From NCBI RefSeq assembly GCF_000150275.1, contig NW_002060943.1:8998701-9062700 (forward strand): a stretch of DNA of 64,000 nucleotides, written 5' to 3'. A model generated the notes under the pieces. It saw only the letters and a program-made list of their open reading frames with translations. It searched no databases and had not been told where the DNA came from. This DNA is from Trichoplax adhaerens. Taxonomy: Eukaryota; Placozoa; Uniplacotomia; Trichoplacea; Trichoplacidae. Within the stretch, counting starts at the first letter, position 1; every line of letters starts with the position of its first letter. The position numbers were made by a program, and so were the translations under genes. Below are positions 12,565-26,935 of this stretch, in pieces.

Positions 12565-13428
12565 ATTAGGACATACAATAGACGAAATTACGATTATAAT
12601 TTTCGTTAAATTGAAATTCACAAGCTATATTTTGGACATTTAATATAGAATGGATTAATATGCAGTATGATCATAGTTAACATAAAGATGTTTCTTGGTT
12701 AGAGTTTCACTTTGTGTTATTTACATGGAAAAATTTTTAAAAACATACTGAAAAATTTTGATGGCCAGTACGATTTCATGCAATAGAGATATGTACTGCA
12801 ATTACTGTCGCTTATTGCAACTACAGTTTTGCTAACTGCATTTAAGATACTAAAAATAAAATTGTTTATCAGTTTTATTAAATATTTTGCTGTTGATATC
12901 GGTTACAGTAATAAGTAGTAGCGCCAATTATACCCTTCTACTTCCAAACAGCTGAACGTAGTCTTTCCAATAGATTAAATCAAAGCGTAATTTGTCTACT
13001 TTAAATTAAATTCCTTTTTGAATTCCTCATAATCTATCTATAGACGCTACTCTTACTAACCAATCACTCCTTCGTAGTTAATTGTATTATTTACGCGGTT
13101 AGAAATTTTAATATGGATCGATTTGCAGATCAAAGGTATTGCATTGCAATGTAACTTCATTGAGAACAAGTTTATTACAAATTTTCGAAATCTTTTAAAA
13201 GACATAAAAAGCAACCGATTCGGAAATTGCTAATATACAAGAAGCTTTACACTTTTCAACGGTTAACTGACAGAAAATTCTTACTTTTAATAATTAACAA
13301 ATTATTTATAATCTGTTTATCATTCCGAATATCACATTCAGGCAATCTTAAAATCTCACATATTTGATTAATAGAAATACCTACTTTAATGTAGTCCAAC
13401 TGATATATGACACGTTTACTTTAACAAA
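12565..13428. other. Tail-to-tail intergenic region, MCCC2/CLCA
   Basis: An AT-rich stretch between two convergent genes, presumably holding both 3' UTRs. AATAAA-like words occur (for example near 12852). I see no open frame of note and no GTAC array. Confidence 0.6.
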
Positions 13429-16400
13429 TTAAATTAAAGTCAGCGTATATTTATTCTTTTTACCGTGAGCGTTGTAGTTATTAATTCGAACCCACCTTAC
13501 CATGAAAATGATCATTCCAACGACTACTATACATACAATTGCAATTGCAAAACCTTTGTTTGGTTCTTGAGATGTTACAACAAAATCGTTAAGAAAAATT
13601 GCCTGAGCATAATTTGAAACCGATGAATAGCTGTATACATCATCATAACTACGTATAGCAAACACATACGGTTTATTTAAAGCAATCTGCTCAAATTTAA
13701 TTATTATTCTTTCGACACTGCCGGCTGATTTGGGTAAATCTAATCTAGCGCCATTGACTATAGATAATAAACTACTATTAATTAGACTTCCTTGATTAAA
13801 ATCCGCGGTAAATGACGTGAAGTTATTGCTCATTCTCAATTCATAACCTTGAGCTATATCAACAAAAACAAACTCATCATTTCTATGGGAAAATCTGTAA
13901 GCGTATATGTATTAACAAAATGTAAGAAATAAGTGGTATCTCAATGCATAAAATTTGCTGTAGCAATATCAATCCAGCGCGATAGTTATTGTAAACTTAC
14001 TACAATTCCTGTTGATCTACTAATAGATTTCGATTACAAAGCTGTCAATATCAAAATTCAGCCTACCTGTGCCGGTATCCATATCACTACCAGGCGCGGT
14101 CCATTGCAGCGCAATTGTAGCATTACGATAGTTAACTTGTAGGACAGTAAGATCATGAATGCGACACGGAGGGTAGTTATCGATAGCTATAAAAAAAATT
14201 TGAATACAACCAAATATATTATTTCCCCTCATAATGATGACTATTGATAATTTTATTGTTGAAGACCAACGTTGTATGTACCAAAATAACAATAGTAATG
14301 GATACATTATTTCATAAGTTCTAATTAAGACTTTAATTTTAGCGTTACAATATAGGAAATTAGCAAATTTGACCAGGTAAGATGGTATGTATGAAACACT
14401 AAGGATAATAATATTAGAATGAATTAATGTATTATGTCTAAATTACTGTTACGAAATTTTTAGACCTAACAAAAATTTACCTACAAGAATCTTGCATTAG
14501 TGAAATATTTCTGTAATTATTAAAATTAAAATTAACAGCGCCCTGCGCCCTGTAGCTATGGTTACCACTTTATTACAATTTACTATGTAGTAGACCAATT
14601 TTAAGTTTTACAGCATAAAACTTAATCGGTCTTCTGTGTAGTCGTTGCCTCGTTGGCATCAATTTTTAAACGAGTATAATCAGTACTTATTTATAGCAAT
14701 ATTGCATACGGACATCAATAACTACAATATAATATTCCCGATATAAAGTGAAAGTAGATTTGCAACATTGTCCTCAAGCGTTACCTGCAGTATAGTTTAT
14801 GACGTAAAAGCAATGGCCCGATCCCATCCTAGTAAAGCTTTTCAAGTATGTGATAGTTTTGTTGACTTTACCCACAACAGCAGAAGCAAAAGTAGTATCG
14901 CTGTTCGGCAATCCAACCATTTGGTGCGTATCTGTTTTTGTTAGATTAACAGTTCCTGTTACAGTAACCAACATACTATAGCGTCCATTGTTGGAATATT
15001 CCGTAAAGTAGGCCGAATAAATACCATCATCTTTAGTAATATCTGCACCTGTGATAATAAATTACAAGAGGTAAAATTAAACTTATAAACAAAAAAACAG
15101 TTACCCATGCAAAAATTCAACCGATCTTAACAAATGTCACAATAAAGTATCACCGTAATGCGGTAATGAAAGTTATCACTATAGATGACTCTTAAAATCG
15201 AATAAGTTGCCCACAAAAACTGTACTTATATAATTAAATGCATAAAAAATTTTAGAAAGCTGGACTTTCCAGAAGGTTTACGTTAATTTCCTTTGATAGA
15301 GTGCACTACCTGCTCCATCGTCTCGAAAGTTTATTCTACTTGGTACATTAGTAGATGGACGAGCTACTGTTCCAGAAACTTGGCATCCGACCACAGCTAA
15401 AAATCCTTTTCGCACTACTACCGACAAAACCGTCTAAATTTGAATTATATGTCGCATTACTGAGGCTGCGTTACACATATCATTTAAACTAAATCTTGAA
15501 ATATTAAAGAATAGACTTGATACACATTTACGTATACAGTAAATGCTAACCGGTTGCGGAAATGATATCTGAGATCCATCCATCTTTAATTGCATGGTTA
15601 ACGGATAATTATCTGCAATAAGAGATGCTCTAGATAGTAAAAAAACTGAAATTCTACGAGTAGGTGTTCCAACCGAATCAGGATTTGTAACCTCAAACTT
15701 CCAACTCCCAATCTAAAAGTATAAAAAAAAGGTATATTATAATACTAAACACCAAAATGGTATTTAATGACAGACACGTATATTAGTTACCAATGGAAAT
15801 TAAGTCTAAATAATAACGATATCCGGTATTACGGTACGTTATTGACACATATTATTGTCACTATATGAGCTTACTTCTGTCTGGTTAGGGCCTAAATAAA
15901 TCCTGACACGCTGATACACATTATCCACTGTGTACTCAGGTGAGAAAGGAGTGTACTCTTTGCCGGTTGGGGACGTCAATATAACCCGTACAGACCTTCC
16001 TTGATAAATAACCAAAAATTCGGTATAATTCCCAACGTCATTATCGATAATAACTTCCTGTTGCGAGCTAACACCACCACTTAAGAAGAATTCGTTACTA
16101 TACAGCTAACGAAAAATACAAAAGTCGTCAGTGTTACACTTATTATCTTATGTCAACTTGGTATAACATTCATTCCATGGCAAACGTAGATTTAACCGCT
16201 GACGTCGTTAGTTCACTAACCTGAACGAGTCCATCCAGATTTGGTCCAATCAACAACAGATCGATAGCCAACAGGGTATCAACTAAAGCCTGGGGACTCC
16301 CATAAATTGCGTAGTAAGATTTACCTCGACTTATTGTAGCAACTGTTTCTAAGATCATAGGAGGAAGCTGACCAATAGAAATAGGTAAGACTGTAATTTT

Positions 16401-18697
16401 GTTGCTTCGAATTAATTGAAATGTCCGTTGATCAACTTGATTTCGATCTGCACTACCAGTTATAATAATTACCACACCACCGGATAGAGTAGAAGAGTTG
16501 GATGATTGGCGAAGCAGCTGCATAAATTTGCAACGGAAATTAATTTTTTAAAATTCTTTCTTAAAAAGTAATCAAGTATTACGATGCTATTGTGTTCTTT
16601 TAATGGCCCGAGTGATCACACAGTACCGTATTAAATAGGGTGGGTAATGTATAGTAACATTAATTAAGTAAATACTGTAACATTAAAACAGCTTGACGCA
16701 AATAGTCGTCGCTGCGATTCGGATTATAGAAAGAAACACAAACCTGCACTGAAGTCAGTAGACCAGCAGTCAAGTTGGCAGTGACAGTTGTTACAGCAGT
16801 CTCTGTCGGCAACAAATTAATTAATTGCTGCCGATCATTAGTATTTTTGATTGATACTAATCTCGATTTTATATGAGCTGATGAGTCGATGGTAACAAGG
16901 CCTAAATCATTGATGAAACACAAAATGAATTCAACACAAAGCTCGAGCCAAATCGATTGATAATCGAAAGTACCTGTAAGCATGAATCTTTAAATACTAT
17001 ACAATGTTATTTATACTGTACAGCAATCTAAAATTGTACCATTACATAATAATTGTGTATAATTATCTGATCGAAAATACAACTGTATCCATCTCGTTAT
17101 CACCATAAAATCTTAGTAAAATATCAGAAATAAAGTACTTGGATATACATTATAGTATACATCTACCAAAACATCTTGACCATTTCACGTTTGACTACCT
17201 ACCAATTGATTGTCCATCTCTGATGATGTATTGAAGGAAGAAAGCAATGGATTGCCTAATTTGTGTTAAAGCTTCCCCTCTCATACTATTGGAAATATCT
17301 ATAGCAATGACTATTTTTGGGTAAGCTTGCCGAACAACTGTAAATATTGGGGTGACGTCGGTTAAATTACGTGGTAAATTATTTCCTTTAGCGAAATCAT
17401 TTGAGCTACTTATAACATCCCAAACGCTCCTGAAACGGCAGAAATTATTTTGTCGATTTATTGCTTGACGATTATGTAAAGTTTGTGGATTACTTTTGTT
17501 GTCATCACAAAATTCAGATATCTACAAAGATAAAATTAGGGTTATATATGTACATTTACCGAAATTGTTAATGATAATATCGCACTACGGTTCTGATCAT
17601 TATAGAACATGACTTAGAGAGCATCAATAACTCATGTAGAATACTATAGCGTATAACAGCATATACTTAATAAATTGAACTACTCAGCACATTATCTTGA
17701 TATGCAATACTAAGTTTAATTACACTATTGCCATCCTACTAAATTAGCTATTTGTTACCCCGTTCAGATGAGGATCAAGCATGATTGAAGCCGTTGCCAT
17801 GGAAGGGTCATTAGCTGAAAATTTGCATTGATCGCTATATGGCAATTTGCATATTTGACGAGTAGCAATGTGACTGATGTTGCCTGTTAAAGACGCAGAG
17901 CAGCGAGTTGTTTGTAATTTTCCATAAGAGTCTATCAGATGAACCAAAATGAAAAAAATTGTTTATTCACATACACAGGAATGTAAAGCTTGTCCCGATC
18001 GATATGTTCCTTGTGAAATAGTATTGTAGCACTTGTAAACAACAATTTTGTCGAATTTGTTGTAACAAGTACGTATTTGATAGACGTAGAACTTATATCC
18101 AACCCTATGTACAGTTGTACTGTATATACATCAAATCATTTTCTACTTACCAAGGTAAACTAAATCTTGACTACGCATAGCGTATTCTTCAAAAACGCCA
18201 TATTGATACTGAGCCCATAATTGCACCATTTCACGCCCAGCTAGAGAACGATCTAACCATAATGGCGACATGGAAATTGAATGGCCAGCTACACTACAAC
18301 CGCCAGTCCTCAAGACATAGGCAAATTCAATATCAAGCAATCGTCGATCAAAAGAATCAACTTGGATATCAGCATTCCAGTAATTATCTTGAACTGTAAC
18401 CGATTGATCGGATGTCGTTGACCAGCTAGAAGGTAAAACGATGGTAATTTGGCGAAAATAAGCTCGGCGACGTGTGGCTGTATATAAATAGCCAGAAGCG
18501 ACCGTCAATAATTGACGTATTTTATCGATTATGTTAGCATTGGATGTCTGTGTTATGCTCGGCGAAAGAGCCACTGTAATATCTTCGTAACCGTTATTGT
18601 TTATTGTAACAGCATGAACATAGGATAGCGTACTAATATAAGTATTGGACGATAGTAAAATGATTGCCACAACCACGAATAAAATCTTATAATCCAT
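13429..18697 (-). CDS. CLCA-family protein (calcium-activated chloride channel regulator), protease motif lost
   Basis: Eleven exons: 18697-18151, 17931-17759, 17521-17203, 16901-16744, 16517-16221, 16105-15875, 15712-15551, 15433-15310, 15048-14785, 14186-14067, 13853-13429. They total 2820 nt and 939 aa, in frame throughout. Residues 1-30 are a signal peptide. The CLCA N-terminal domain (30-182) matches in NNGYEDI and TRRRAYFRQ. A Cys-rich part (183-270) follows, then a VWA domain with DISNS (315-319) as its metal site, beta-sandwich repeats with DDGIYSAYFTEY, an FnIII-like domain with QWTAPGSD, and a C-terminal membrane helix (about 905-928). CLCA proteins are secreted or surface regulators of calcium-activated chloride current and cleave themselves with an HEXXH zinc site. 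Here the aligned residues 159-163 read QLWAQ, so zinc ligands and catalytic Glu are gone. The third VWA metal loop (TGSAD) is also altered. Expected: surface-anchored, not self-cleaving. Confidence 0.95.
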
Positions 18698-19044
18698 TGC
18701 GACTACAAGTGGAGATCGCAGTTTAGCTCATCAATAAAAGTGGCCCAATTTTCCTGGATGAAAAATTGGAATTGGATTTAGACTGACCTTGAAGATATTA
18801 ATTTTTCCTCTATCGCTCTAGTGTCTGACATAGATAGTACGAAAGAATCAATCCATTAGTTAGGCATCCTATTTTAATGGAAGGAAAATAACGAGGATAA
18901 TCTTTATTGAGGATAAACAGTTGAAAAACATCCAAATATTTTGATAGCGTAGACGACGCAGTAAGGTTGCCAGTCCCAGCCTACCAGTCCAGTATAGCGA
19001 ACCAGCCAGCAATGGAACGGATGTCAATGCGCAGGACTGTCGCA

Positions 19045-19160
19045 TATTGTACTGTAGTACTGTAGGCTGCGTATTACTATTTTCCTTACTTTCCATATTA
19101 GTCATTACCAATATGGTGCCAAGTGTTTTGTTCACTTACAATACTGTCCACTGTACATCG
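19045..19160. repeat. Weak GTAC array upstream of CLCA
   Basis: A few spaced words (GTACTGTAGTACTGTAG, then CTGTCCACTGTAC) occur about 350-460 bp upstream of the CLCA start codon. This is far sparser than the other arrays and is listed because its position matches theirs. Confidence 0.4.
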
Positions 19161-19712
19161 TGGACTGCCACTGTAGATACTGGGGTAAATCCATCATGGC
19201 GATCACCTCGAAAACTCTGGAGTTTTACTAGTCCCACTATGGAATATTGTGCCGGCGTTGTCCTTTGATCTAATAAATTGATTCTACAATGGCGCAGCTA
19301 GTAGTCGATGCTACAGAGCTCTTCAAGTTCTGATAATTTACTGATGCACACTCCTATCATGTTCTCACTATCGATAAAAGAAAAACCTTTAACCCTGTTG
19401 TACTTAGTACAGCCATTACTAAATTGGAAAACTATAGTGGTACGCAAAAATCTACTAGCGTATTTTGAAAGTTATAGTCTGCCCCCCTATCGATCGATCT
19501 TAGATGGAAGGTGTATACTGTCGAATGATAGTTATGGATTACTAGATGATGGGACTGTACTGTGCATACATCTACAGTTTTATACAAGCCCATGAACATT
19601 GGAAGAGTAGATACAAATTTGAAATTGATATTTGCAATATTTGCTGGATAAACTTACTAAACTGTTCTATAAACATACCGTGAATTGCACAGTATGCAAT
19701 AAACATTGGTAC

Positions 19713-19739
19713 TATACGAGTATACAGTATGCTCGTATA
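19713..19739. repeat. Short perfect inverted repeat
   Basis: TATACGAG (19713-19720) and CTCGTATA (19732-19739) are perfect reverse complements around an 11-nt spacer. The stem is only 8 bp and the function is unknown. Confidence 0.5.
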
Positions 19740-21264
19740 CCGTAGTTGCATCAAGGTTCAGGAACTATTAAAGAGAGAAAACCTTTTCTCTCTTGCAGTT
19801 GTCCCGGATTGTATGCCAATGACTAAAATCGATTACATTAAAATGACCAAAGACTGCTAACTGTTAATTAATACCCTACAGTAAGCTCTGACACTCTAAG
19901 CTACGGGATGAAACCAAAGGGCGACTTTGTCTTGCATTTTACTAGATACGAGTTATTGAATGTACTTTACTATGTTAAAACTCTCACGCATAAAGATCAA
20001 CTTTCTATGAGTCAAACTACAAACACTTGATAAAAGCTCTTTCGTAAAATTAAAAGCGACTCCAACATGACAATAATTATATGCCGCTATAAAGTTTGAG
20101 AAATGGAGAAGCTTGTGCTATCGTATAGGATATGACCTTGTTGCATAGAAATTTACCAAATAACCACAGGATAACATACACGCGTGTAGAATAATATCAA
20201 TCCAATCTTACTCAAAGCCACATAAGAGTGTACGTAAATATTAATTATCAACTAGTCGTTGATTAACAATAATACTGGAATACACATTTAGTAATAGAGA
20301 ATGAATATTTTAGTTATAAAAGGATGCGGTGGGGGTTTAAAACCAAGAAAAAAAACTTTTTTATTGACAGTTTTTAGGCGCACATAGTCTAGAAAATTGG
20401 ATATTGCCACTGAGTAATTACGATACTTTAGATTCCATGGAAACGCAGTCTATCACATCCAACACACAGTATAATGATGATACTGTACAAATACCTTTCA
20501 GTAATTATCGAATCATACACTTTAATATAACGGCTACATGTATATATAGCATTGCGATCCTTCTGAAAGAAGTGATAACCGATCGCATATAATAGTCCTG
20601 TAAACTATATACACGCTATGCTGTGGATTCCGAAATATCAAAGTAACACATACTATATTTAGACATATTATTAATTCCCAACAAAGATTGAGTACCAGTA
20701 ACTAAATTTAAAAGATTTATCTTTGCCAGTTAAATACTAACCGTAAATTTAGTCATTAAAATATCAAATTTAGCAAATCAATTCAATGCACAATTAGCCG
20801 TACTGCAATACCTTTGTTTTTTTCAACTTAGCTACCTTAACCGTATTATATGCTCTTAGTGTAGACTCTTATCGCATTACACCATAAATATATTTACCAT
20901 AAATTGATCATTTTCAACCTGCTCAAATGGATTAATTAGACGCTTACTAGTTTAAATCTTTACATTACATAACGTTCAAAATGCATACTTGTAATAACTG
21001 TTATCCTATCATCTAGTATCATACGCGATAACAAGTATACTATCACGCCTTTCTATTAAAGATATATCCAAAATCAAGAAGGTACAATTTTGTTCAACCT
21101 TGTAATGTAGACAGTATTCATTCCTTTCTTGCAAAAACTTGGAACGATATCATACAGTGAAGGAACTTATACATCGCGAGTAAAATTAAATAAGAATCGT
21201 ATCTTTCCAAGCCTTTGCAACCATTAATAATTATCGATTGTAAAGAAATTTTCTACGTTTATAC

Positions 21265-24200
21265 CTTCATTCATTACCGACATTGAACGTCTTCCGGAAA
21301 AGTATAAAGTAGGATATTCCCTGCAAAGGTGAAATAAAATAGACAATGCATATATTATCTTTGTAAACAGATTACCACAGTAATTAAATAATGTAATGCA
21401 TTTATGATCTAAACTATCGGAAAATAACGTATATCTATTTTATACTTATATACAGATAATCATTAATCTTGATTCTGATATCATAAGAGATAATGTGATC
21501 TTGCGATAGATATTCTCAAACTTATATTTTACTACTGCACACTTACGTACTGTTACCATTTCCATCTAGTTTTCGAAACATCGGTTGAAATGTCGTACCC
21601 TTATGTTTTCCATCTCTGCCATGCCGACGTTTAACACTTAACTTGGATCGCAGCTCATGTAAAACTTTGCCAATAGGCAAGCTTCCACGTCTTAATTGAC
21701 TAACTTTTGTCTCAACATCCTTAGATCCACCAGTTAATGTTCGATTTCGACCATTTATTTCGCTCTTTTCCTCAATATCTTTAGGATCAAAACTGGATGA
21801 TTGGCCGCATTCGTGAGTTGAACACGATGAAGACTTACTTTTGTCGTTAATATCTTCTGCATCATTACATAAATCAGTGCTAAATATCATTAGAAATCGA
21901 GATATCAATTTACTGCACCCCAATATTGATATTTAGAAGGATGGAAACATGTTAGATTGATCGTTATCATTAAGATTTGCACATCCGTTTAATTTTAACA
22001 CTAAATTTTATTTATGACTAACTAAAGTATAGAACTTTCAATAGGCATACTACATAATTTAAAGGAATATCAAGTTACTATTATCATCAATCTTTTTCCT
22101 TACTTTTCAGTCATCAATTCGTTAATGTCTTTCAATTCTAACTGAGTATCACTACAACATAATATAAATATGTAAGTACTAATTTCAATAAAATGATAGC
22201 TAATCTCTATAATTGTTATTAAAGCGAACGAAGAAAGTACTTAGTAATCATTCGGTAAAAGAATATAAGCATGATCATCTATGTATTTGTATTACAATCT
22301 CAATTAAGAGAGAGGTAGAACGGATTAAATACCTATCATTTTCCTCAATTTGTTCAATTCGAAAGCCTTCCTGATCTTCTTTCATTGATTCCATATTACC
22401 CTTACTATCTATTGATTGCTTTCTGCTATTAGATTCATACTGATATACTTCTGCTGTTGTTTCTGGATTGTCTTCTTCATCCATTTCAGGTATAGATGAT
22501 ACTCTCCTTTTTTATATATGTAATATAATATTTAGACTTGTAATTAGCTATTTCAGTTCATCCAGTTTTTTTAATGAACGATATATTTAGCTTCAAAAAA
22601 TAAAAATTAATAGAAGTACTATTATTACTACGATAGCATTTCTGATATCCATAAGATTATCATTATTTGTAAAAATTACATTCATAACATTGCTATCTGT
22701 GTCACATCTGTATCATAAAAATTCTATACTGTAACATAATCGATGATATGATGAATGATGTATTTCGTTTATTAACCTCATATCTGATCATGGCAGCCAA
22801 TATAAACACGTAGAGAACAGATTAATATAGCATCAAGCAGTTTCTTAACGTTGCTTGCTGAAACGTTTATACTACACTATATCTATCTGATTGCCATTAA
22901 TACTTTAATATAATAGTGGTTGTGTGTCGCAGACTTCATTATCATCGATAGCCTAAGTTAATCCTGTATCAAGAGTATCTTATATGCAGCCTTCTCAAGA
23001 GTCTATAAACCATGAAATTCGTAATACGTATCTGATAGCATTGTACGTATAACGGTATCCGTAACTAGATCTATAATTGCATGTTATCTCACAATTTAAA
23101 ATTAAAACTAACTTTATATCTTAAAACTTAAGTACTAATAAAAAAGAATCTTGTATTATACCATTTGATATTACAATTATTACAATTTAAGCTAAATCTA
23201 TGACGTAAAACTTATCCGTGATTTAATTATGGACTACCATTATAAAATCGGTTAAAAAGTTTTATGTCGTAAATTAATTACGGCTAATTGTGTTTCATTT
23301 TATAAATTATGTTAAAATCTATTCTTACTAGAACATACCTACTGCATCCATTTAATACAATCTCAGTCGGTACAGAGAGATCGCCATCTTGTAAATCTTC
23401 AAATGCTGCTTTTCGCCGTAACGATGACGGCTGATGCTGGCGCTCTTGCTGCTGTCTCTTTTCTTCTTCTTTTCCTTTTTCTTTCTCTTCTTCTTTCTCT
23501 TCTTCTTTCTCTTCTTCTTCTTTATCATTATTAATATTATTACTATCTTCTTCATCTTCTTCTTCTTTCCTAAATCCGCAATAAGCGAAGATACCATGTA
23601 ACAACTAATTACTGCTACGAGCTGATGTATGATTCATAATTTCGATTTATATTAATATTTTTTTTAATTATTACTACATTACAGAAAAATCTCGTCGACA
23701 GATAATGATGAAAACTGTGTGAGAGTGTGCGTATCCTTAGTTACCTAATAGCAATTCCGTTACCAATTTTTTCTATTGATGCCGTCTCTAAATCGTGTAT
23801 TTTTTTACCACTTTTTCTAAAAGCGGGAAAGTGTATTAACACGTATGTACGTATAATAACTCTATGTACTAATCACATTTAAGACACTAAATTGAGAAGA
23901 ATGACTTTTGAGTAACTTGTAACGCAAGTCATATCAATTTATGTTTATCTTCTATTTGCTGTAGTAAGAGAAATTATTTTAAATTAAGCTCAGTTTACTT
24001 TATTCTCCATGTTCGAAGCCATTTCGCCATTAGAAACATAATTATCAGAAAGAAGAAAATATAAGATGCTATCATAACTATCAGCCAACTGGGAAGAGTT
24101 GGCGGTGATGGTCTAGGATCCCCAACATTTTGGGCAACAAATGAATATTTGATCTTGGCTTCTTGTTGTAGGACTGTTGCTTTATTATTAATTACATCAA

Positions 24201-26935
24201 TCTATATTAATAAGGAAGTATACAATGAAATCATAACAAATTATTATTAGATACTAATAATTAACAAGTCAATAACTATCATTTCAACTACATGAATACA
24301 TCTAAACTAATTCTATTAAATAACAAAGAGAAACTATGACAACAGATACATTATGAGTACGAAGCAGTATCCGCACAGATGTAGAATATAAACTTACAAG
24401 AACATCTTTATATAGGAATACCCTATAGCTACTATTTGATATTGCAGTCTGTTCCAGATATAGCAGCACTATCACATCATTCACGCTATCATTAGTGCTT
24501 TGATATAGTGTTGTGATGTTGATATCTCTATCTCGAAATTGATAAGCACGAGTTGAAGATGAAGAGCTGAAAATAAAAATTTATGGCAAAATAAAAAAAT
24601 TTAAAATAAGTTGAACCATATAATATTATTATTCATTATGTGATATCTTCCTACATATTAGATATCAACTATATCGGCTTTAGGTAAAAGTTTGAATTAT
24701 GCGTAATTAATAAGTGATATTGTTAATAATATTGCTAATGTTATGCGTTCAGAGAAATGAGGCAACGAAGCATATTGTCAACTACAGTACACTAGAATTA
24801 ATATGTTAATACCTTCTGTGTTGGTAATATACAAGTTACGAGTTATTAACACTATTTTCGCAAGTTTTAAAATCATGTACGAAGAAATAATCTGTCTACT
24901 GAAAATGCAATGAATTACTTTCATTATGCTGTTGTAAACTGAAATAATAACTTTTAAAAGTTTATAATCTTATGTATTCTCGTGTATACTAATTTTGTTG
25001 TCAAATTCAAGTCTCAGCAATGACTATTTTTAAAATAGAACAATAAAATTGAACAATGATGTCTCTTTGCACTATAAATCAAGTAGCATATTTTCTTAAT
25101 TGAAGTAAATTTGATAGCGGTCTAAAATGTAGTTTTTAATATTAATGATCCCTTAATCATATTAAATCATTTTACTCGAGCACTGGCAATTAATCATCAT
25201 TGAATATGTCTTAAAACAAAGTTATCTAGATACGTAATAGTCAAGAACAAGTATCTGAACTCTATAGAAAAAATTAAATTAACCAAAGCAAAGACCAAGA
25301 TATGATTATCTAAGATTGAAGTAATCGTTTTCATCCGTTAATTTATCATGATCGTAAAGTTTTCTAATATAAAGTACCGAATTATTAATAGGACAACTTA
25401 TAAGATAGCTTAGTTACTAAATTTAAGTTGGCTGCAATCTAATTCTTGTCTCAATCAATAAAGATTACTGTAGGTAATAATTCAATTTAAATACTATAAG
25501 CAGCACTCAGAAACTTTTCAATGTGTTTTATATGTATATACTTTCTGAACAGTATAATATAGCCCTGTCTTCAGGCAGATGATTAAAATTGATAAAAAAG
25601 ACAAAAGCTACGCTAAGAAATTATTTAATCAGATATGATTCAGAATAAAGATCAAACCAGGTTTAATGACGACCATTGCCAAATATTTAAATTGTCAATT
25701 TAGATCTATTGAAATGCGATAACGTTGTAATATTTGAAGTACAGTATATAGAATATATACACAAAAAAATAAAGATTTTATATATTTCAGTTAATAACTA
25801 GATGACATTTGCCGATTTAAACATAAAGTAAAATTAACTTCCATAGTATAAACGTATTAGCAACCTAAAGGCGCTAATAAGAGAAGTTCTAGAAGTTGAA
25901 TTTAGGATAATTCTTATTCGAATTTAATAGGTTATATCGTTTTAGTTCTAGTAGTCGATAATAGTGAAAGTAACGTGCGGTAAGTAAATGACATTGGTAA
26001 AAGTTTGATCCTATCATATTTTTACTGCATCAGTAGCGTTTAGAGTATATCACTTAATTGAAAATAAATCGTGAGCACCTTTCGATATTCTAAACGTTAG
26101 CAATGGTATATAGCTCATTCATAGCGAGTAATCTCTGAGATTTTTAGAGTAAGATGTCTAAATACTAACCTTATTACTGTCAATGGCCGGCAAATTCTTT
26201 CTTTCTTATTAATACAGTTATTTAAACTTGCTTTTAAAGCCAACCTCCAATTATTTTCTAGAGACCAACTCCACTTTATATCGTGTTTGATCAATTAAAT
26301 AGGGTATTAAAAATGTAAATCAGCACAATAAGCGATACTAATAATACGAGTGATCAATCAATATCATAAGCCACCGGCTCTTCAAAATTTCAGTATTGTT
26401 ATGATTATGACCACATATAACTGATGAAACAAATAATACAATTACTACCGTAATAAGAAGTTGTCCTACAGTTTAAAGCACTTAGAGTTATGTTCATAAA
26501 TAACTAAGAGTTTTGCAACAGTTTTTGGACTTGCATAAAACATATTCTTACGTGATTAATGTCCATATCGTAAAATCGTAATTGTACGATGGCATCGTTA
26601 TTAATTTCTATCACATTCCTACCTACAAATAATAAAAATTATTTTTTGTTTTGCCTTAATTACTGTACCAATAAACAAAGTGCAATAATTGCTTTAAATG
26701 GCATGGTATAAGATTTAAAAACTATAGTACTCGTTTTCACATTCAATAAAGTATAGAAAATGAACAAACAAACTGCGGTCTGTTAATTTCCCTGATAACA
26801 AATCATATTTCCACCAAGACACTTACATTTTCCATTAATAGACGGAGGACAACTGGCCATTGTGTAACCAGATATTACCCATATTATAATGCTAAGTAGA
26901 TGAATTAATCGCAACTTTATGTCTCCGGAAATCAT
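21265..26935 (-). CDS. Single-pass type I membrane protein with acidic cytoplasmic tail, family not recognised (3' end incomplete)
   Basis: Eleven exons chain in phase: 26935-26827, 26622-26552, 26273-26170, 24566-24398, 24201-23999, 23816-23745, 23569-23339, 22506-22333, 22151-22104, 21879-21547, 21320-21265 (1570 nt, at least 523 codons). The start shows a signal peptide (residues 9-30), then a small Cys-containing, N-glycosylation-rich ectodomain of about 180 residues. A membrane helix (LIVMIASYIFFFLIIMFLM, in exon 5) is followed by basic WLRTWRIK. The tail has a Glu/Lys tract written by a TCTTCT-rich stretch (23459-23569), Ser-rich segments and a basic patch (KVLHELRSKLSVKRRHGRD). If exon 5 were not spliced, the protein would stop just after the helix, so a tail-less form is possible. 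Exon 8 has two acceptors 3 nt apart. Intron 3 (24567-26169) is 1.6 kb and shows nothing else. No family could be assigned. The last exon was not found. Confidence 0.7.

Larger units (their letters stand above)
18698..21264. other. Intergenic region upstream of CLCA
   Basis: The right edge of CLCA (its 5' side) opens this region and the unfinished 3' end of the membrane-protein gene closes it. Only short open frames without domains are present. Weak GTAC words occur at about 19045-19160 and a small hairpin at 19713-19739. One or more 3' exons of the membrane-protein gene may lie between about 21000 and 21250; a phase-compatible frame follows an AG near 21128, but I could not support it. Confidence 0.45.

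Noticed and set aside
23352-23597. Lys-rich 81-codon frame in the simple-repeat stretch
   Set aside because: It is the shifted frame of the Glu-rich exon, which is the one in phase with its neighbours.
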